NCBI GenBank assembly: GCA_964646415.1
Contig: CAZYEL010000008.1
Coordinates: 1 to 44,631 of the forward strand
DNA length: 44,631 nucleotides
Direction of reading: 5' to 3'
Origin: VGJV01 sp964646415
GTDB lineage: Bacteria; Patescibacteriota; Minisyncoccia; UBA6257; 2-01-FULL-56-20
The translations under genes were made by a program, and so were the position numbers. A model generated the notes under the pieces. The model did not search any database. It was not told where the DNA came from and saw only the letters and a program-made list of their open reading frames with translations. Positions 7,347 to 15,895 of the stretch are shown here, one piece after another; within the stretch, counting starts at the first letter, position 1; each line of letters begins with the position of its first letter.

Positions 7347-7994
7347 TCAAGATCTTCGTTCTAACGCGCTCCCGAGCGTCTCGTCATCCGCGAACTCAAT
7401 TTCGCCGCCTGTGGGCAAACCTCGTCCCAGGCGGCTGATTTTTTTGGCGAATGGCTCAAGCTCGCGCCCGAGGAGCGAGGCGTTGAAGTCTCCCGTCGAG
7501 GTGGGATTGAACGCCAAGACGATTTCTTCTGCTTTTCCGTTCAATTCTTTTTGAATAAAGGATTTGAGATTTTGCAGGCGGAGTTTTTGCCAGTCTTCCA
7601 AGATTCCCGTTTTGGGAATTTCGCCGATGATGAGGTACCGCCCGCCGAACTTGCCGCTGTTCTCGAGCGAGAGCAAGTCCGTTTCTTTCTCCACCGCCAT
7701 GATTACATTTTGCGCGCGGCGCGGGTCGCGGCAGATGTCGCAGAGCGCTCCCTGATTTTGAGGCACAACCCCGACGCTTTGCGAGGGTCGGGGTCCCGAC
7801 TCTTGCGTCGGGAAAAAGCAGCGCGTGCAGGTTTTCACCGCGCGCATCCCCTGTACTGCGTCGCCCAACTCTCGGATGTTGTTCTCGCCCATCCGCAGGA
7901 GATGGAACGCAAGGCGCGTCGCCTGCCGGGGACCCAAAGAAGGGAGCTCGGAAAGTTTTGCGATGAAACGTTCGATGGGGGGAGGGAGATGCAT
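7347..7994 (-). CDS. recR: Recombination protein RecR
   Basis: 215 aa. It starts MHLPPPIERFIAKLSELPSLGPRQATRLAFHLL, the RecR helix-hairpin-helix region. A Cys4 zinc finger (CTRC...CDIC, then RDPRR) and a Toprim domain follow (VMAVEKETDL, YLIIGE, NPTSTGD). RecR acts with RecO/RecF in loading RecA at gaps. The zinc finger is odd. Instead of a few residues between the Cys pairs, an extra 15-20 residues (ESGPRPSQSVGVVPQNQG) are inserted, encoded by a double hairpin repeat at 7768-7813. The second part of the Toprim region is intact. It is last in a minus-strand series after dnaB and a membrane protein (12 nt gap). Confidence 0.93.
   Translation of the reverse strand: MHLPPPIERFIAKLSELPSLGPRQATRLAFHLLRMGENNIRELGDAVQGMRAVKTCTRCFFPTQESGPRPSQSVGVVPQNQGALCDICRDPRRAQNVIMAVEKETDLLSLENSGKFGGRYLIIGEIPKTGILEDWQKLRLQNLKSFIQKELNGKAEEIVLAFNPTSTGDFNASLLGRELEPFAKKISRLGRGLPTGGEIEFADDETLGSALERRS
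7768..7813 (-). repeat. Double hairpin repeat inserted in the RecR zinc finger
   Basis: Two adjacent inverted repeats: ACCCCGAC/GTCGGGGT (7768-7775 and 7787-7794) and TCCCGAC/GTCGGGA (7794-7800 and 7807-7813). They encode the extra residues between the two Cys pairs and leave the frame intact. Confidence 0.8.
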
Positions 7995-8006
7995 GGGAAA
8001 TTACCT

Positions 8007-8861
8007 TCAATTTTCAAACGAAGAAACTGATTTGCGGTTTTTAATTTTGCCGTAGAGCCAGCCAAAAATTACTCCAGCTAATAAAAAGATCACCGCCCCC
8101 ACCGTAAAACCACTTCCAGCATCATGAAAATACTCCGAGGCGCTTTGGCCACTAAACCATGGCTGGAAGAAAAACATTACCGCATAAAGCGTGAATAATA
8201 AAACCCAGATACCCAAGAAAAATAACCCAGGTTTTAAGATGTATTTTTTCGGCACTCTGAAAAAGTAAAAGAACTTGCGATAAAACGGCGCTGGAATAAA
8301 TGCGAACAAAATACCAATAATTCCACCGACAGTGGCAGCGACAGCCGCGAAAACTAATGTATTTTCTACAAATGCCATAATCCTAAAATCTCGAGTGTAA
8401 TTCTGAAAATCTGCAAAGCTTGTTAAAATGCTCGCTACAGCAAAAATTACCGCTCCAACTTTAAAAGTACTCTTCTTTGAATACCGAGCAGGCAACGAAA
8501 GCTCCGTAAATGGACCTGAAGTTGAAGGCGGAACGACAGTATCCGCAGTCTCATTTCTTCGCATCCATGCTCTAACTATAAAACCATAAACGGCACCGAG
8601 AATTGAGCCTAAAGCGAAAAGTGGTACGGATATAAATGTTGAACGAGCAACAAACGGGTAAATGTAAGATCGAGCAAGCCCACCCTGGAATTGGTCACGA
8701 ATGAGATCGCATTGGGAATACGTACTCGGATCATCCTGGTTGAAAATAAGACATTGTCCAAGCGGTGAAAACAGACCGGCAATAACCGCATACAAGATAG
8801 CAATCAAAATACCAATAGCTCCTCCCCTCACCCAATACGGCCAAGATTTCAAAAATTTCAT
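8007..8861 (-). CDS. Multi-pass membrane protein of unknown function
   Basis: 284 aa, not recognised. Hydrophobic segments lie near residues 12-32, 75-96, 135-150, 168-192, 212-233 and 253-274, giving about six membrane spans. A hydrophilic loop after the first span holds two cysteines (GQCLIF, SQCDLI), and a loop of about 40 residues (RRNETADTVVPP...) separates spans 2 and 3. The base composition is more AT-rich than dnaB or recR on either side, which may indicate weaker constraint or later arrival. It lies between dnaB (36 nt) and recR (12 nt) on the same strand and may be co-transcribed. Confidence 0.7.
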   Translation of the reverse strand: MKFLKSWPYWVRGGAIGILIAILYAVIAGLFSPLGQCLIFNQDDPSTYSQCDLIRDQFQGGLARSYIYPFVARSTFISVPLFALGSILGAVYGFIVRAWMRRNETADTVVPPSTSGPFTELSLPARYSKKSTFKVGAVIFAVASILTSFADFQNYTRDFRIMAFVENTLVFAAVAATVGGIIGILFAFIPAPFYRKFFYFFRVPKKYILKPGLFFLGIWVLLFTLYAVMFFFQPWFSGQSASEYFHDAGSGFTVGAVIFLLAGVIFGWLYGKIKNRKSVSSFEN

Positions 8862-8897
8862 GAGAATAATTAGAGCAATTAGGTCAATGAGAATAAT
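8862..8897. repeat. AT-rich intergenic repeat between dnaB and the membrane protein gene
   Basis: Contains the direct unit AGAATAATTAGAGCAATTAG and a second GAGAATAATT. The same kind of unit (ATTACTCTAATTGACCTAA and relatives) recurs at 16905-17040 upstream of dnaJ. On the minus strand it supplies TTGACC and AT-rich boxes just before the membrane-protein ATG. Confidence 0.55.
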
Positions 8898-10268
8898 TTA
8901 TAAGTTGCCGCCTTCGCCGAGCCGCACGTCAATGGAGCGGAACGAGGTGCGCTCGGCGTCGAAGTAAAGGTCTACGGAACCCAAGGGGCCGTTGCGGTGT
9001 TTGGCGACGTTGATTTGGGCAATGTTTTGCTCCTCGGGCGCTACCTCAAGCTTGTCGCGGTCTTTGCGGTAAATAAACATCACCACGTCCGCGTCCTGTT
9101 CGATGGCACCCGATTCGCGGAGGTCGGAGAGACGGGGCATTTTATAGTCGCGCTGGTCAACCGCCCGTGAAAGCTGGGAGACGGCGACGATGGGCACTTT
9201 GAGCTCGCGCGCGAGCGCTTTAAGCCCCCGAGAGATTTCCGTAACCTGCTGCACCATATTGTCGCTGTTCGTGCGGGGAGTGATGAGCTGGAGGTAATCT
9301 ACGACGAGGAGTGCGAGCCCGTGCTCCACCTGAAGTCGCCGCGCCATCGAGCGCATTTGGAGGATGTTCAATGACGGAGTGTCATCGATAAAAATTTTCG
9401 CTTGCGAGAGCCGGTCGAGCGCCTGTTGAATCAATTGGAATTCTGAATCGTCGCTTATTTTTCCGGTGAGAATTTTCCAGAGCGGGACTTGGGATTCGGC
9501 GGAGACAAGGCGATCAATAACCTGCTCACGTGACATTTCAAGCGAAAAGAATCCTACCGGAACCTGCTCTTTTGTCGCGGCGTGCCGCGCGATATCGAGA
9601 ACGAACGAGGTTTTACCAAGTGAGGGGCGTGCGCCAATGACGACAAGGTCCGATTTCTGAAGTCCCGAAAGGAGGTTATCGAGTCCGTCGAAGCCGGTGG
9701 GAATACCGCGGTGCTTCCCTTTGCCTTGGTGGAGCTGCTCAATGCGCTCGTACGCTTTCTTGAGTTCATCCTTGAGCGGTATGAAGTTCTGGGGGAGGGA
9801 TTTCTGGGAAATAGAGAGGATCTTCTGCTCGATATCATCCAAAAGGTCCTCGATGTCGCGCGACTGGTCGAACGCCGCCTCCGTGATTTCCCCCGATGCC
9901 CGGATAAGGTCGCGGAGTATCTTTTTTTCTTTGACGAGCTGGGCGTAGTGGGTGACGTGCGAAGCGGTGGCGAGCCGGTTCGTGAGTTCCGCGAGATAGC
10001 TTGAGCCGCCTATGTCTTTTAGGGTTCCTCGTTCTTTGAGCCGGTCGCCCACGCTTACAATATCGATCGGCTGGTGCTTCTCATAGAGCTCCATAATCGC
10101 CTCATAGATGCGCTCGTGCGCGGGAGTATAAAAATCCGTTCCGGCGAGCACGTCGGCAACTTTAAATATGGCGTTCTTGTCTATAAGAATGCCGCCCAGA
10201 ACCGCTTGCTCCGCTTCGATATTCTGCGGGGGAAGCTTTAGCTTGTTTTGTGATAATTTTCCGGCCAT
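8898..10268 (-). CDS. dnaB: Replicative DNA helicase DnaB
   Basis: 456 aa, full length. The N-terminal domain starts at PPQNIEAEQAVLGGILID. The RecA-like motor carries Walker A GARPSLGKTSFVLD, then FSLEMSREQ, a Walker B region LLVVDYLQLI, and the C-terminal LSDLRESGAIEQDADVV with the arginine-finger region. It unwinds DNA at the replication fork as a hexamer and recruits primase. Its ATG lies 31 nt inside the end of cysS upstream on the same strand, so the two genes are probably translationally coupled. No intein or insertion is visible. Confidence 0.97.
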   Translation of the reverse strand: MAGKLSQNKLKLPPQNIEAEQAVLGGILIDKNAIFKVADVLAGTDFYTPAHERIYEAIMELYEKHQPIDIVSVGDRLKERGTLKDIGGSSYLAELTNRLATASHVTHYAQLVKEKKILRDLIRASGEITEAAFDQSRDIEDLLDDIEQKILSISQKSLPQNFIPLKDELKKAYERIEQLHQGKGKHRGIPTGFDGLDNLLSGLQKSDLVVIGARPSLGKTSFVLDIARHAATKEQVPVGFFSLEMSREQVIDRLVSAESQVPLWKILTGKISDDSEFQLIQQALDRLSQAKIFIDDTPSLNILQMRSMARRLQVEHGLALLVVDYLQLITPRTNSDNMVQQVTEISRGLKALARELKVPIVAVSQLSRAVDQRDYKMPRLSDLRESGAIEQDADVVMFIYRKDRDKLEVAPEEQNIAQINVAKHRNGPLGSVDLYFDAERTSFRSIDVRLGEGGNL

Positions 10269-11665
10269 ACAAAAGGACCGTTGGGCGTGTCTTCCACCAC
10301 GTATCCTAACGCGTGGATGCGCCGCCGCAAGGCATCGGACTGGACAAACTGTTGATTGCGCCGGAATGCCGCATACTCTTTTGTTGCGGCGCGTACCGCG
10401 GGAGGGATGTGCAGCATTTCCCGGGCCGTTGTGACGAGCGAAAGCTGCAGGACGGCGTCGAACTTTTTCAACATGGAGAGGCGTACGGCGGGGGAAAGTT
10501 TCGCGTCGCGGAGAAGCGCATGAAGAACGGCAAGCGCTTGCGGGGCATTCAAATCATCTCCCAGCGCGGCGAGAAAATCCTTTTCATAGTTATGCCGGAG
10601 GTTTTTTGCCGAGCTGTGCCGCGCATCAAAGAGAAGACGCCCGACCTGCTTGTATATATTTTGGAGTGCATGGTTGGCCGCCTCAACCGCTTCCCAGCTG
10701 AAGTGGAGCGGCGCGCGGTAATGCGTGCCGAGCACGAAGAAACGGTAGGCGAGCGGTGGCAGCCGGTGCGTTTCGAGTTCATGGAGGGTCAAGAAATTTC
10801 CCTGGGATTTCGCCATTTTCCCCTCGCGCATCACGAGAAATTCGCCGTGGAGCCAAAAGCGCGCGAGCGGCCTCCCGTATGCGCCCTGCGATTGCGCGAT
10901 TTCGTTCGTATGATGCGGGGCAGTAAGGTCAATGCCGCCCGCATGAATGTCGAAAGGTTGCCCGAGGAAATGCCGCGCTATGGCGGAACACTCGATGTGC
11001 CACCCCGGAAATCCTTTCCCCCACGGAGAATCCCATTGAAGAATGTGATGTGCAAATCTGCCCGTGAGTTTGAACCACACCACGAAGTCGGCGGGGTGCC
11101 TTTTTTCCTGGTCCTCCACGACCTCCTTTCGGGCGGCGGTGAGTTTTTCTTCAAGCGGCTGCCGGGAAAGTTTGAGATATTTTTCAAACCCGTAACGCGC
11201 AACGTCGAAATACACCGCACTCTCGGTTTCGTACGCGAGTCCCCGCGCAAAAAGTTTTTGGATGAGTTCCTGTTGCTGCGGGACGAACTTTGTGGCGGGA
11301 GCTATATTCTTCGGGACTTTTATGTTGAGTTTCTTGATGTCACTCAAGAATGCGTCGGTATATTTGCGCGCGACTTCAAGCACGCCCTGTTTTTCCTTGC
11401 GGGCTTCCTGCTCCATTTTATCTTCTCCCGCATCCGAGTCGTTCGTGAGGTGCCCTACGTCGGTGATATTCATTACGCGCTTCACGCGGAAGCCGAGGAC
11501 AAGAAGCGTGCGTTCAAGAATGTCTTCGAACACGTAGGTGCGAAGGTTGCCGAGGTGCGCAAAGTTATAAACGGTCGGACCGCATGTATAAAGGCCGACC
11601 TGCTTTTTGCTAAGCGCCCGAAACGGTTCTTTCTTGCGTGAAAGAGTGTTGTAGAGTCGAAGCAT
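10238..11665 (-). CDS. cysS: Cysteinyl-tRNA synthetase
   Basis: 475 aa. Class I signature elements: CGPTVYNFAHLGNLRTYVFED (HIGH-like FAHLGN, with the zinc-ligand Cys just before), GWHIECSAIA, HAGGIDLTAPHHTNE, and KMAKSQGN as the KMSKS loop. The C-terminal helical domain is present (LRRRIHALGYVVEDTPNGP). It charges tRNA-Cys. The demand for cysteine is notable because the same window encodes five proteins with 32-41 cysteines each; any link is only context. The 3' end overlaps dnaB by 31 nt. Confidence 0.97.
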   Translation of the reverse strand: MLRLYNTLSRKKEPFRALSKKQVGLYTCGPTVYNFAHLGNLRTYVFEDILERTLLVLGFRVKRVMNITDVGHLTNDSDAGEDKMEQEARKEKQGVLEVARKYTDAFLSDIKKLNIKVPKNIAPATKFVPQQQELIQKLFARGLAYETESAVYFDVARYGFEKYLKLSRQPLEEKLTAARKEVVEDQEKRHPADFVVWFKLTGRFAHHILQWDSPWGKGFPGWHIECSAIARHFLGQPFDIHAGGIDLTAPHHTNEIAQSQGAYGRPLARFWLHGEFLVMREGKMAKSQGNFLTLHELETHRLPPLAYRFFVLGTHYRAPLHFSWEAVEAANHALQNIYKQVGRLLFDARHSSAKNLRHNYEKDFLAALGDDLNAPQALAVLHALLRDAKLSPAVRLSMLKKFDAVLQLSLVTTAREMLHIPPAVRAATKEYAAFRRNQQFVQSDALRRRIHALGYVVEDTPNGPFVWPENYHKTS

Positions 11666-11719
11666 CGGCTGTTTACGTTCGCTACTGACTAAGTTCTAAT
11701 CGGCTATTGGTTTGTATGA

Positions 11720-12592
11720 CTAGAACCATCCTTTCCGCTTGAAAAACAACACAAGCGAGAACATGCCGATCGCCATAATGGAAAGAATAATCCAGAACGA
11801 ACCGGGAAGGTCAAGTATCGGAACGTCGCGCGCGGGTATGGTAAGAATCGCGGCACTGAGCATGAAGGGGAATGTGAGGAAGGAGAGGATGGTGAACGTT
11901 TTCATCACCGAATTCACCTTCAGGCTCATAGTTTGGTTGTTCGTATCTTCAAAATCGATTATCGCTTCACGATAGTTTTCCACCTGGTTCACGATGCGGA
12001 GGTGGTCGCCGATGAGGTCGTTCAGGTATATTTCCACATCTCTGCTCCAGAATTTTGTTCCTCGGTGGAGCAGCGACTGAAGGATTGCCTGTTCCAAGCG
12101 CACAATGATGCGATATTCGGAAATATCGCGCTTGAGATACGATACCCGCTGCAGCACTTCCTTTTCTCTGTCCTTAAAAAGTTCTTTGCCCACGCTTTCC
12201 ACTTTTTCCCGCACGTGCCGCAACTGCCGCTCCTGGAATTCGATGAGCGCCTGAAGTATGTCGTAGAGGAGTTTCAGCGAACCCTCGGTATTTATTTCCG
12301 GGAGCGCGTCGAGCGCTTCGATTTTTTCGTTGTGCACCGCGACAACGGTGTTGTGCGTGATGATGAAGTCAATTTCGGTGCGGAGCGTGGTCGCGTGCTT
12401 TGGGTCGTAGAGAGGGAAATAATATACGAAGAAGAGATAATCGGCGTAACGTTCCACTCGCGCCCGCGCCGTGGAGGTTTTAAGCTCGTGGAGGATTACA
12501 GGGTGGATTCCGAACTTTACTTTGAGAAATTCAAGGTCGCGGTCGGTTGGGCGGAAAATCCGGAGAAGCGTGGCACCTTTGGGCTTGGGCAT
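11720..12592 (-). CDS. CorA-like divalent-cation channel lacking the GMN motif
   Basis: 290 aa. A cytoplasmic alpha/beta domain (about residues 1-90) is followed by a long helical stalk (residues 100-225) and two C-terminal membrane spans, the order found in CorA. At the end of TM1, where CorA has YGMNF as selectivity filter, this protein reads LTIPARDVP. TM2 ends FSLVLFFKRKGWF, the usual basic tail. The loss of GMN suggests altered selectivity or a Zn-type or inactive relative. Upstream is a TATAAT six bases before the ATG, inside a dispersed repeat, and the hrcA promoter diverges from the same region. Confidence 0.8.
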   Translation of the reverse strand: MPKPKGATLLRIFRPTDRDLEFLKVKFGIHPVILHELKTSTARARVERYADYLFFVYYFPLYDPKHATTLRTEIDFIITHNTVVAVHNEKIEALDALPEINTEGSLKLLYDILQALIEFQERQLRHVREKVESVGKELFKDREKEVLQRVSYLKRDISEYRIIVRLEQAILQSLLHRGTKFWSRDVEIYLNDLIGDHLRIVNQVENYREAIIDFEDTNNQTMSLKVNSVMKTFTILSFLTFPFMLSAAILTIPARDVPILDLPGSFWIILSIMAIGMFSLVLFFKRKGWF

Positions 12593-12598
12593 TTCATA

Positions 12599-12627
12599 AT
12601 TATAGGAGTATTCGCGAATAACGCTAA
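12599..12627 (-). promoter_or_regulatory. Leaderless promoter of the CorA-like gene, carried by a repeat
   Basis: On the minus strand TTAGCG (12627-12622), a 17-nt spacer and TATAAT (12604-12599) stand six bases before the ATG at 12592. The -35 and spacer belong to the 92-bp repeat; the -10 straddles its edge. Confidence 0.55.
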
Positions 12628-12693
12628 TTTGGATTCAATAATGCGAATCTATTTGCGTTATTTGACTTCATTCGCGATATTAGCGATTACTCC
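12602..12693. repeat. 92-bp dispersed repeat, copy 2
   Basis: Inverted relative to copy 1 (6384-6479) and aligned with it over its full length with a few mismatches and short indels. It fills the space between the divergent corA-like and hrcA genes and ends five bases before the CIRCE operator. Confidence 0.9.
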
Positions 12694-12697
12694 CTAA

Positions 12698-12724
12698 TTA
12701 GCACTCTTGACGTGTGATTGCTAA
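12698..12724. promoter_or_regulatory. CIRCE operator upstream of hrcA
   Basis: TTAGCACTC, nine bases, GATTGCTAA. It differs by one base from the consensus TTAGCACTC-N9-GAGTGCTAA bound by HrcA. The nine-base spacer TTGACGTGT contains the -35 box of the hrcA promoter, so bound repressor would block RNA polymerase directly. Confidence 0.92.
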
Positions 12725-12734
12725 ATGGTATACT
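12707..12734 (+). promoter_or_regulatory. Promoter of the hrcA-grpE-dnaK operon
   Basis: TTGACG (12707-12712), a 16-nt spacer and TATACT (12729-12734). The ATG at 12742 begins seven bases after the -10, so the mRNA should start at or next to the start codon (leaderless). Confidence 0.8.
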
Positions 12735-12741
12735 TCTTCGT

Positions 12742-13431
12742 ATGACGTGTGGCGAACGCAGCACAAAGATTCTCAATGCGGCGGTGGAATCGTTTATCGC
12801 GCGGGGTGAACCTGTGAGTTCGCAGTGGCTTTACGAGCACTACCGTTTTGGCATCAAACCGGCGATGATCCGGCACGAACTTGAAGCGCTTACCGAGGGC
12901 GGATATCTCGAACAGCCGTATCACTCCGCAGGCCGCATTCCATGCGACAAGGGTTTTGAATTCCTCGCACATTCGCTGCTTCACGAAAGGCAAACGGAGG
13001 CTCACGAAGCCGATAGCGCGCTTCGTGCGCTCTTCGAGCGGCGCGCGTGGGACGATTTGCTTTCGGGACTTGCGGGTGAGCTCGGTGTTCTGGGGGGGTT
13101 CGGAAATGCACGCGGAGAAATCGCGAAGGAGGGATTGGAGTGCCTCATGGAAAATTTTTTCTGGGAGACGCGCGAAGATGTGGAGCAGGTAATCAGGGAC
13201 TTTGTGGGACTTGATGAGCGATTGGGGAGCGTGGTGGAGCGGTGGGAAGGAGAACCGCTTCAGGTATTTGTGGGGCGGCGGAGCCCTCTTACGAAGTCTG
13301 AAGGACTTGCCGTGGTGATGGGGAAATACCGCGTGCAGGGGAATGATGTGGTAGTGTGCACTATCGGACCGAAACGGATGAACTATCGTCGAGTCATCCA
13401 CGTGATGCGGAACATGGGAACGAATGAATAA
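12742..13431 (+). CDS. hrcA: Heat-inducible transcription repressor HrcA (short form)
   Basis: 229 aa from the ATG at 12742; a TTG eight codons earlier overlaps the promoter and is rejected. The N-terminal winged helix reads ERSTKILNAAVESFIARGEPVSS, then MIRHELEALTEGGYLEQPYHSAGRIPCDKGFEFL, the typical HrcA DNA-binding segment. The C-terminal part ends VCTIGPKRMNYRRVIHVM, matching the family's GP-x-RM-Y-RV end. The usual length is about 340 aa, so the central GAF-like/insertion domain is much reduced. With CIRCE just upstream it should repress its own operon until heat stress. grpE follows after 2 nt. Confidence 0.9.
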   Translation: MTCGERSTKILNAAVESFIARGEPVSSQWLYEHYRFGIKPAMIRHELEALTEGGYLEQPYHSAGRIPCDKGFEFLAHSLLHERQTEAHEADSALRALFERRAWDDLLSGLAGELGVLGGFGNARGEIAKEGLECLMENFFWETREDVEQVIRDFVGLDERLGSVVERWEGEPLQVFVGRRSPLTKSEGLAVVMGKYRVQGNDVVVCTIGPKRMNYRRVIHVMRNMGTNE

Positions 13432-13433
13432 AC

Positions 13434-14003
13434 ATGAGTGACGAAGAAACAAAGGAGAATACGGGGCGGGGGGGCGGCAGTATCAAGGAGGAGAATGAGC
13501 ATGAGAATACAAAGGAGCACGAGAGTGAGCATAAGAACGGGGAAGGGGGCGAGCTTGAGCAATGCGCGCGGGAGAGGAGTGAATATTTGGCAGGATGGCA
13601 GCGTGCGAAGGCGGACTTTATCAATTACAAAAAAGAAGATTTGCGGCGACTGGAGGAAGTGGCGAAATTCGGGAGCGAGGACCTGATAGAAGACATTGTC
13701 TCCGTTGTGTACAGTTTCGACCTGGCGCTGCGAGTTATGGAGAAGAACGGGGGTGTCGATAAGGGGTTCTACCTTATTCGCTCTCAAATCGAGGATGTTT
13801 TGAAGAAGCGGGGATTGGAGAAGATGCACATCAGTCCCGGGGACGCGTATGACCCCTCACTTGCCGAAGCCATGCTTGAAATTGAGTCCGATAAGCCGCC
13901 GGGCACGGTTATAGAAGTGATGGAGCCCGGATACTTACTGCACGGTGAAGTGCTGAAGCCCGCAAAAGTGGCACTCGCAAAGTCGAAGGCTAATAACAAC
14001 TAA
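13434..14003 (+). CDS. grpE: Nucleotide exchange factor GrpE
   Basis: 189 aa. The first 45 residues are charged and low in complexity (EETKENTG, EEENEHENTKEHESEHK) and probably disordered. A coiled-coil segment (LAGWQRAKADFINYKKEDLRRLEEV) and the beta domain follow, with GLEKMHISPGDAYDPSLAEAM and the family end PGYLLHGEVLKPAKVALAK. GrpE releases ADP from DnaK. It sits 2 nt after hrcA and 17 nt before dnaK in the CIRCE-controlled operon. Confidence 0.95.
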   Translation: MSDEETKENTGRGGGSIKEENEHENTKEHESEHKNGEGGELEQCARERSEYLAGWQRAKADFINYKKEDLRRLEEVAKFGSEDLIEDIVSVVYSFDLALRVMEKNGGVDKGFYLIRSQIEDVLKKRGLEKMHISPGDAYDPSLAEAMLEIESDKPPGTVIEVMEPGYLLHGEVLKPAKVALAKSKANNN

Positions 14004-14020
14004 TAACTAATTTTACTTGT

Positions 14021-15895
14021 ATGCCAAAAATCATTGGAATTGACCTTGGAACAACTAATTCGGCTGTTGCTGTCATGGAAGGCGGCGAGCCGCGTATTCT
14101 CGAGAACGCGGAGGGAAATCGTACGACTCCTTCGGTGGTCGCGACGAGCAAGTCGGGCGAGCGGCTCGTGGGGCTTCTCGCGAAGCGCCAGTCCATCACG
14201 AATCCGAAGAACACCATTTTCTCGGTAAAGCGGCTTGTGGGGCGGAAGTTTACCGATGAGCACGTGACGCATGACCGCGGCTGGCTTCCTTACGATATGC
14301 AGGGTTCCAAATCCGGCGGCGTGGAGGTGAAGATGGCTGCCGGAGCCGACGCGAAGTGGTACAGTCCGGAAGAGGTTTCCGCATTCATTTTGGCGAAAAT
14401 CAAGGCTGATGCGGAAGCGAAGCTTGGAGAAAAAGTGGAAGAAGCGGTCATCACCGTGCCGGCGTATTTCGACGATTCGCAGCGGCAGGCGACGAAAAAC
14501 GCGGGGGAAATCGCAGGGCTTAAAGTCCGCCGGATTTTGAATGAGCCTACGGCGGCGGCGCTTGCGTACGGGTTGAACAAGCAGAAGAACGAGAAGATCG
14601 TCGTCTATGACTTCGGCGGCGGTACATTCGACATCTCGGTGCTTGAGGTGGGCGATGACACCGTGGAAGTGAAGGCGACCGGCGGCGATACGCACCTCGG
14701 CGGCGATGATTTCGACAAGCGTCTTATTGAATATCTTGTGAGCGAATATAAGAAAGCGGAGGGAGTCGATATATCGAAGGATCCTCTGGCGCTTCAGCGG
14801 TTGAAGGAAGCTGCGGAGCGGGCGAAGCACGAGCTTTCTACGGCGACGGACACGGAAGTGAATTTGCCGTACATCACTTCGGATGCGGCGGGACCGAAGC
14901 ATTTTCTTCTCAAAGTATCGCGCGCGAAACTTGAGGAACTCGTGCGGGATTATGTCGAGCGTTCCATCGAGCTTACGCGCGAAACGGTCACCGCCCAGTC
15001 CCCGAAGGGCGCGGGGTTTTCCTTGGGCGATATCAACGAAGTGATTCTTGTGGGCGGTCAGACCCGTATGCCCGCAATGCAGGAGGCGGTGAAGAACCTC
15101 TTCGGTAAAGAACCGCACAAAGGCATCAATCCGGATGAAGTAGTGGCGGTCGGCGCCGCGGTGCAGGCGGGAATTCTCCAGGGAGACGTGAAAGATATCC
15201 TTCTTCTGGATGTTACGCCGCTCACCTTAAGCATTGAAACGTTGGGCAGCGTGGCGACGCCCATGATTCCCAAAAATACCACCGTTCCCACTGCGAAGAC
15301 GCAGGTGTTTTCGACTGCGGGCGACAGCCAGACATCCGTGGAAGTGCACGTGCTTCAGGGCGAGCGCCCCATGGCGGCGGACAATAAGACGCTCGCGCGC
15401 TTCATGCTGGACGGGATTCCGCCGGCGCCGCGCGGCATGCCCCAAGTCGAGGTAACCTTCGATATCGATGCAAATGGAATTTTGAACGTGAGTGCGAAGG
15501 ATAAGGGAACCGGCAAATCGCAATCGGTGAAAATTCAGGCTTCCACCAATCTTTCAAAGGAAGAGATTGAACGTTTGAAGAGCGAAGCTTCCGCGCATGC
15601 GGCGGAAGATGCGCGGCGGCGGGAACTTGCGGAAACGAAAAACCAGGCGGAAAGCACGGTGTATATGGCGGAGAAGGCGCTTCGCGATGCGGGCGACAAA
15701 GTTCCCGCGGAGGTGAAAGCCGGAGTGCAAGAGAAAGTTGATGCGCTCAAGAAAATTAAGGACGGCGACAATCTTGAAGAAATGAAATCGGCGTTGGACG
15801 CACTCTCTGTGGAGATTCAAAAGATAGGGCAATCGTTCTATAATAAGAACCAAGATAATCCTCAAAAGAATGATCAGGGACCTCAGCAGACCTAG
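14021..15895 (+). CDS. dnaK: Chaperone DnaK (Hsp70)
   Basis: 624 aa, full length. The ATPase domain starts KIIGIDLGTTNSAVAVMEG and includes VITVPAYFDDSQRQAT, ILNEPTAAALAYG, VYDFGGGTFDISVLE and VILVGGQTRMPAMQE. The linker and substrate-binding domain contain DVTPLTLSIETLG and a C-terminal helical lid. The tail is Asn/Gln-rich (NKNQDNPQKNDQGPQQT) rather than EEVD-like, as in bacteria. It folds proteins with DnaJ and GrpE, both encoded here. The 3' end overlaps the next gene by 26 nt, which ties an unknown membrane protein to the chaperone operon. Confidence 0.98.
   Translation: MPKIIGIDLGTTNSAVAVMEGGEPRILENAEGNRTTPSVVATSKSGERLVGLLAKRQSITNPKNTIFSVKRLVGRKFTDEHVTHDRGWLPYDMQGSKSGGVEVKMAAGADAKWYSPEEVSAFILAKIKADAEAKLGEKVEEAVITVPAYFDDSQRQATKNAGEIAGLKVRRILNEPTAAALAYGLNKQKNEKIVVYDFGGGTFDISVLEVGDDTVEVKATGGDTHLGGDDFDKRLIEYLVSEYKKAEGVDISKDPLALQRLKEAAERAKHELSTATDTEVNLPYITSDAAGPKHFLLKVSRAKLEELVRDYVERSIELTRETVTAQSPKGAGFSLGDINEVILVGGQTRMPAMQEAVKNLFGKEPHKGINPDEVVAVGAAVQAGILQGDVKDILLLDVTPLTLSIETLGSVATPMIPKNTTVPTAKTQVFSTAGDSQTSVEVHVLQGERPMAADNKTLARFMLDGIPPAPRGMPQVEVTFDIDANGILNVSAKDKGTGKSQSVKIQASTNLSKEEIERLKSEASAHAAEDARRRELAETKNQAESTVYMAEKALRDAGDKVPAEVKAGVQEKVDALKKIKDGDNLEEMKSALDALSVEIQKIGQSFYNKNQDNPQKNDQGPQQT

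Noticed and set aside
10313..11641. 442-aa plus-strand open frame opposite cysS
   Set aside because: The complementary cysS frame has all class I synthetase motifs; this one is its shadow.
14000..15118. 372-aa minus-strand open frame opposite dnaK
   Set aside because: Arg-rich shadow of the dnaK codon pattern; no start or promoter.
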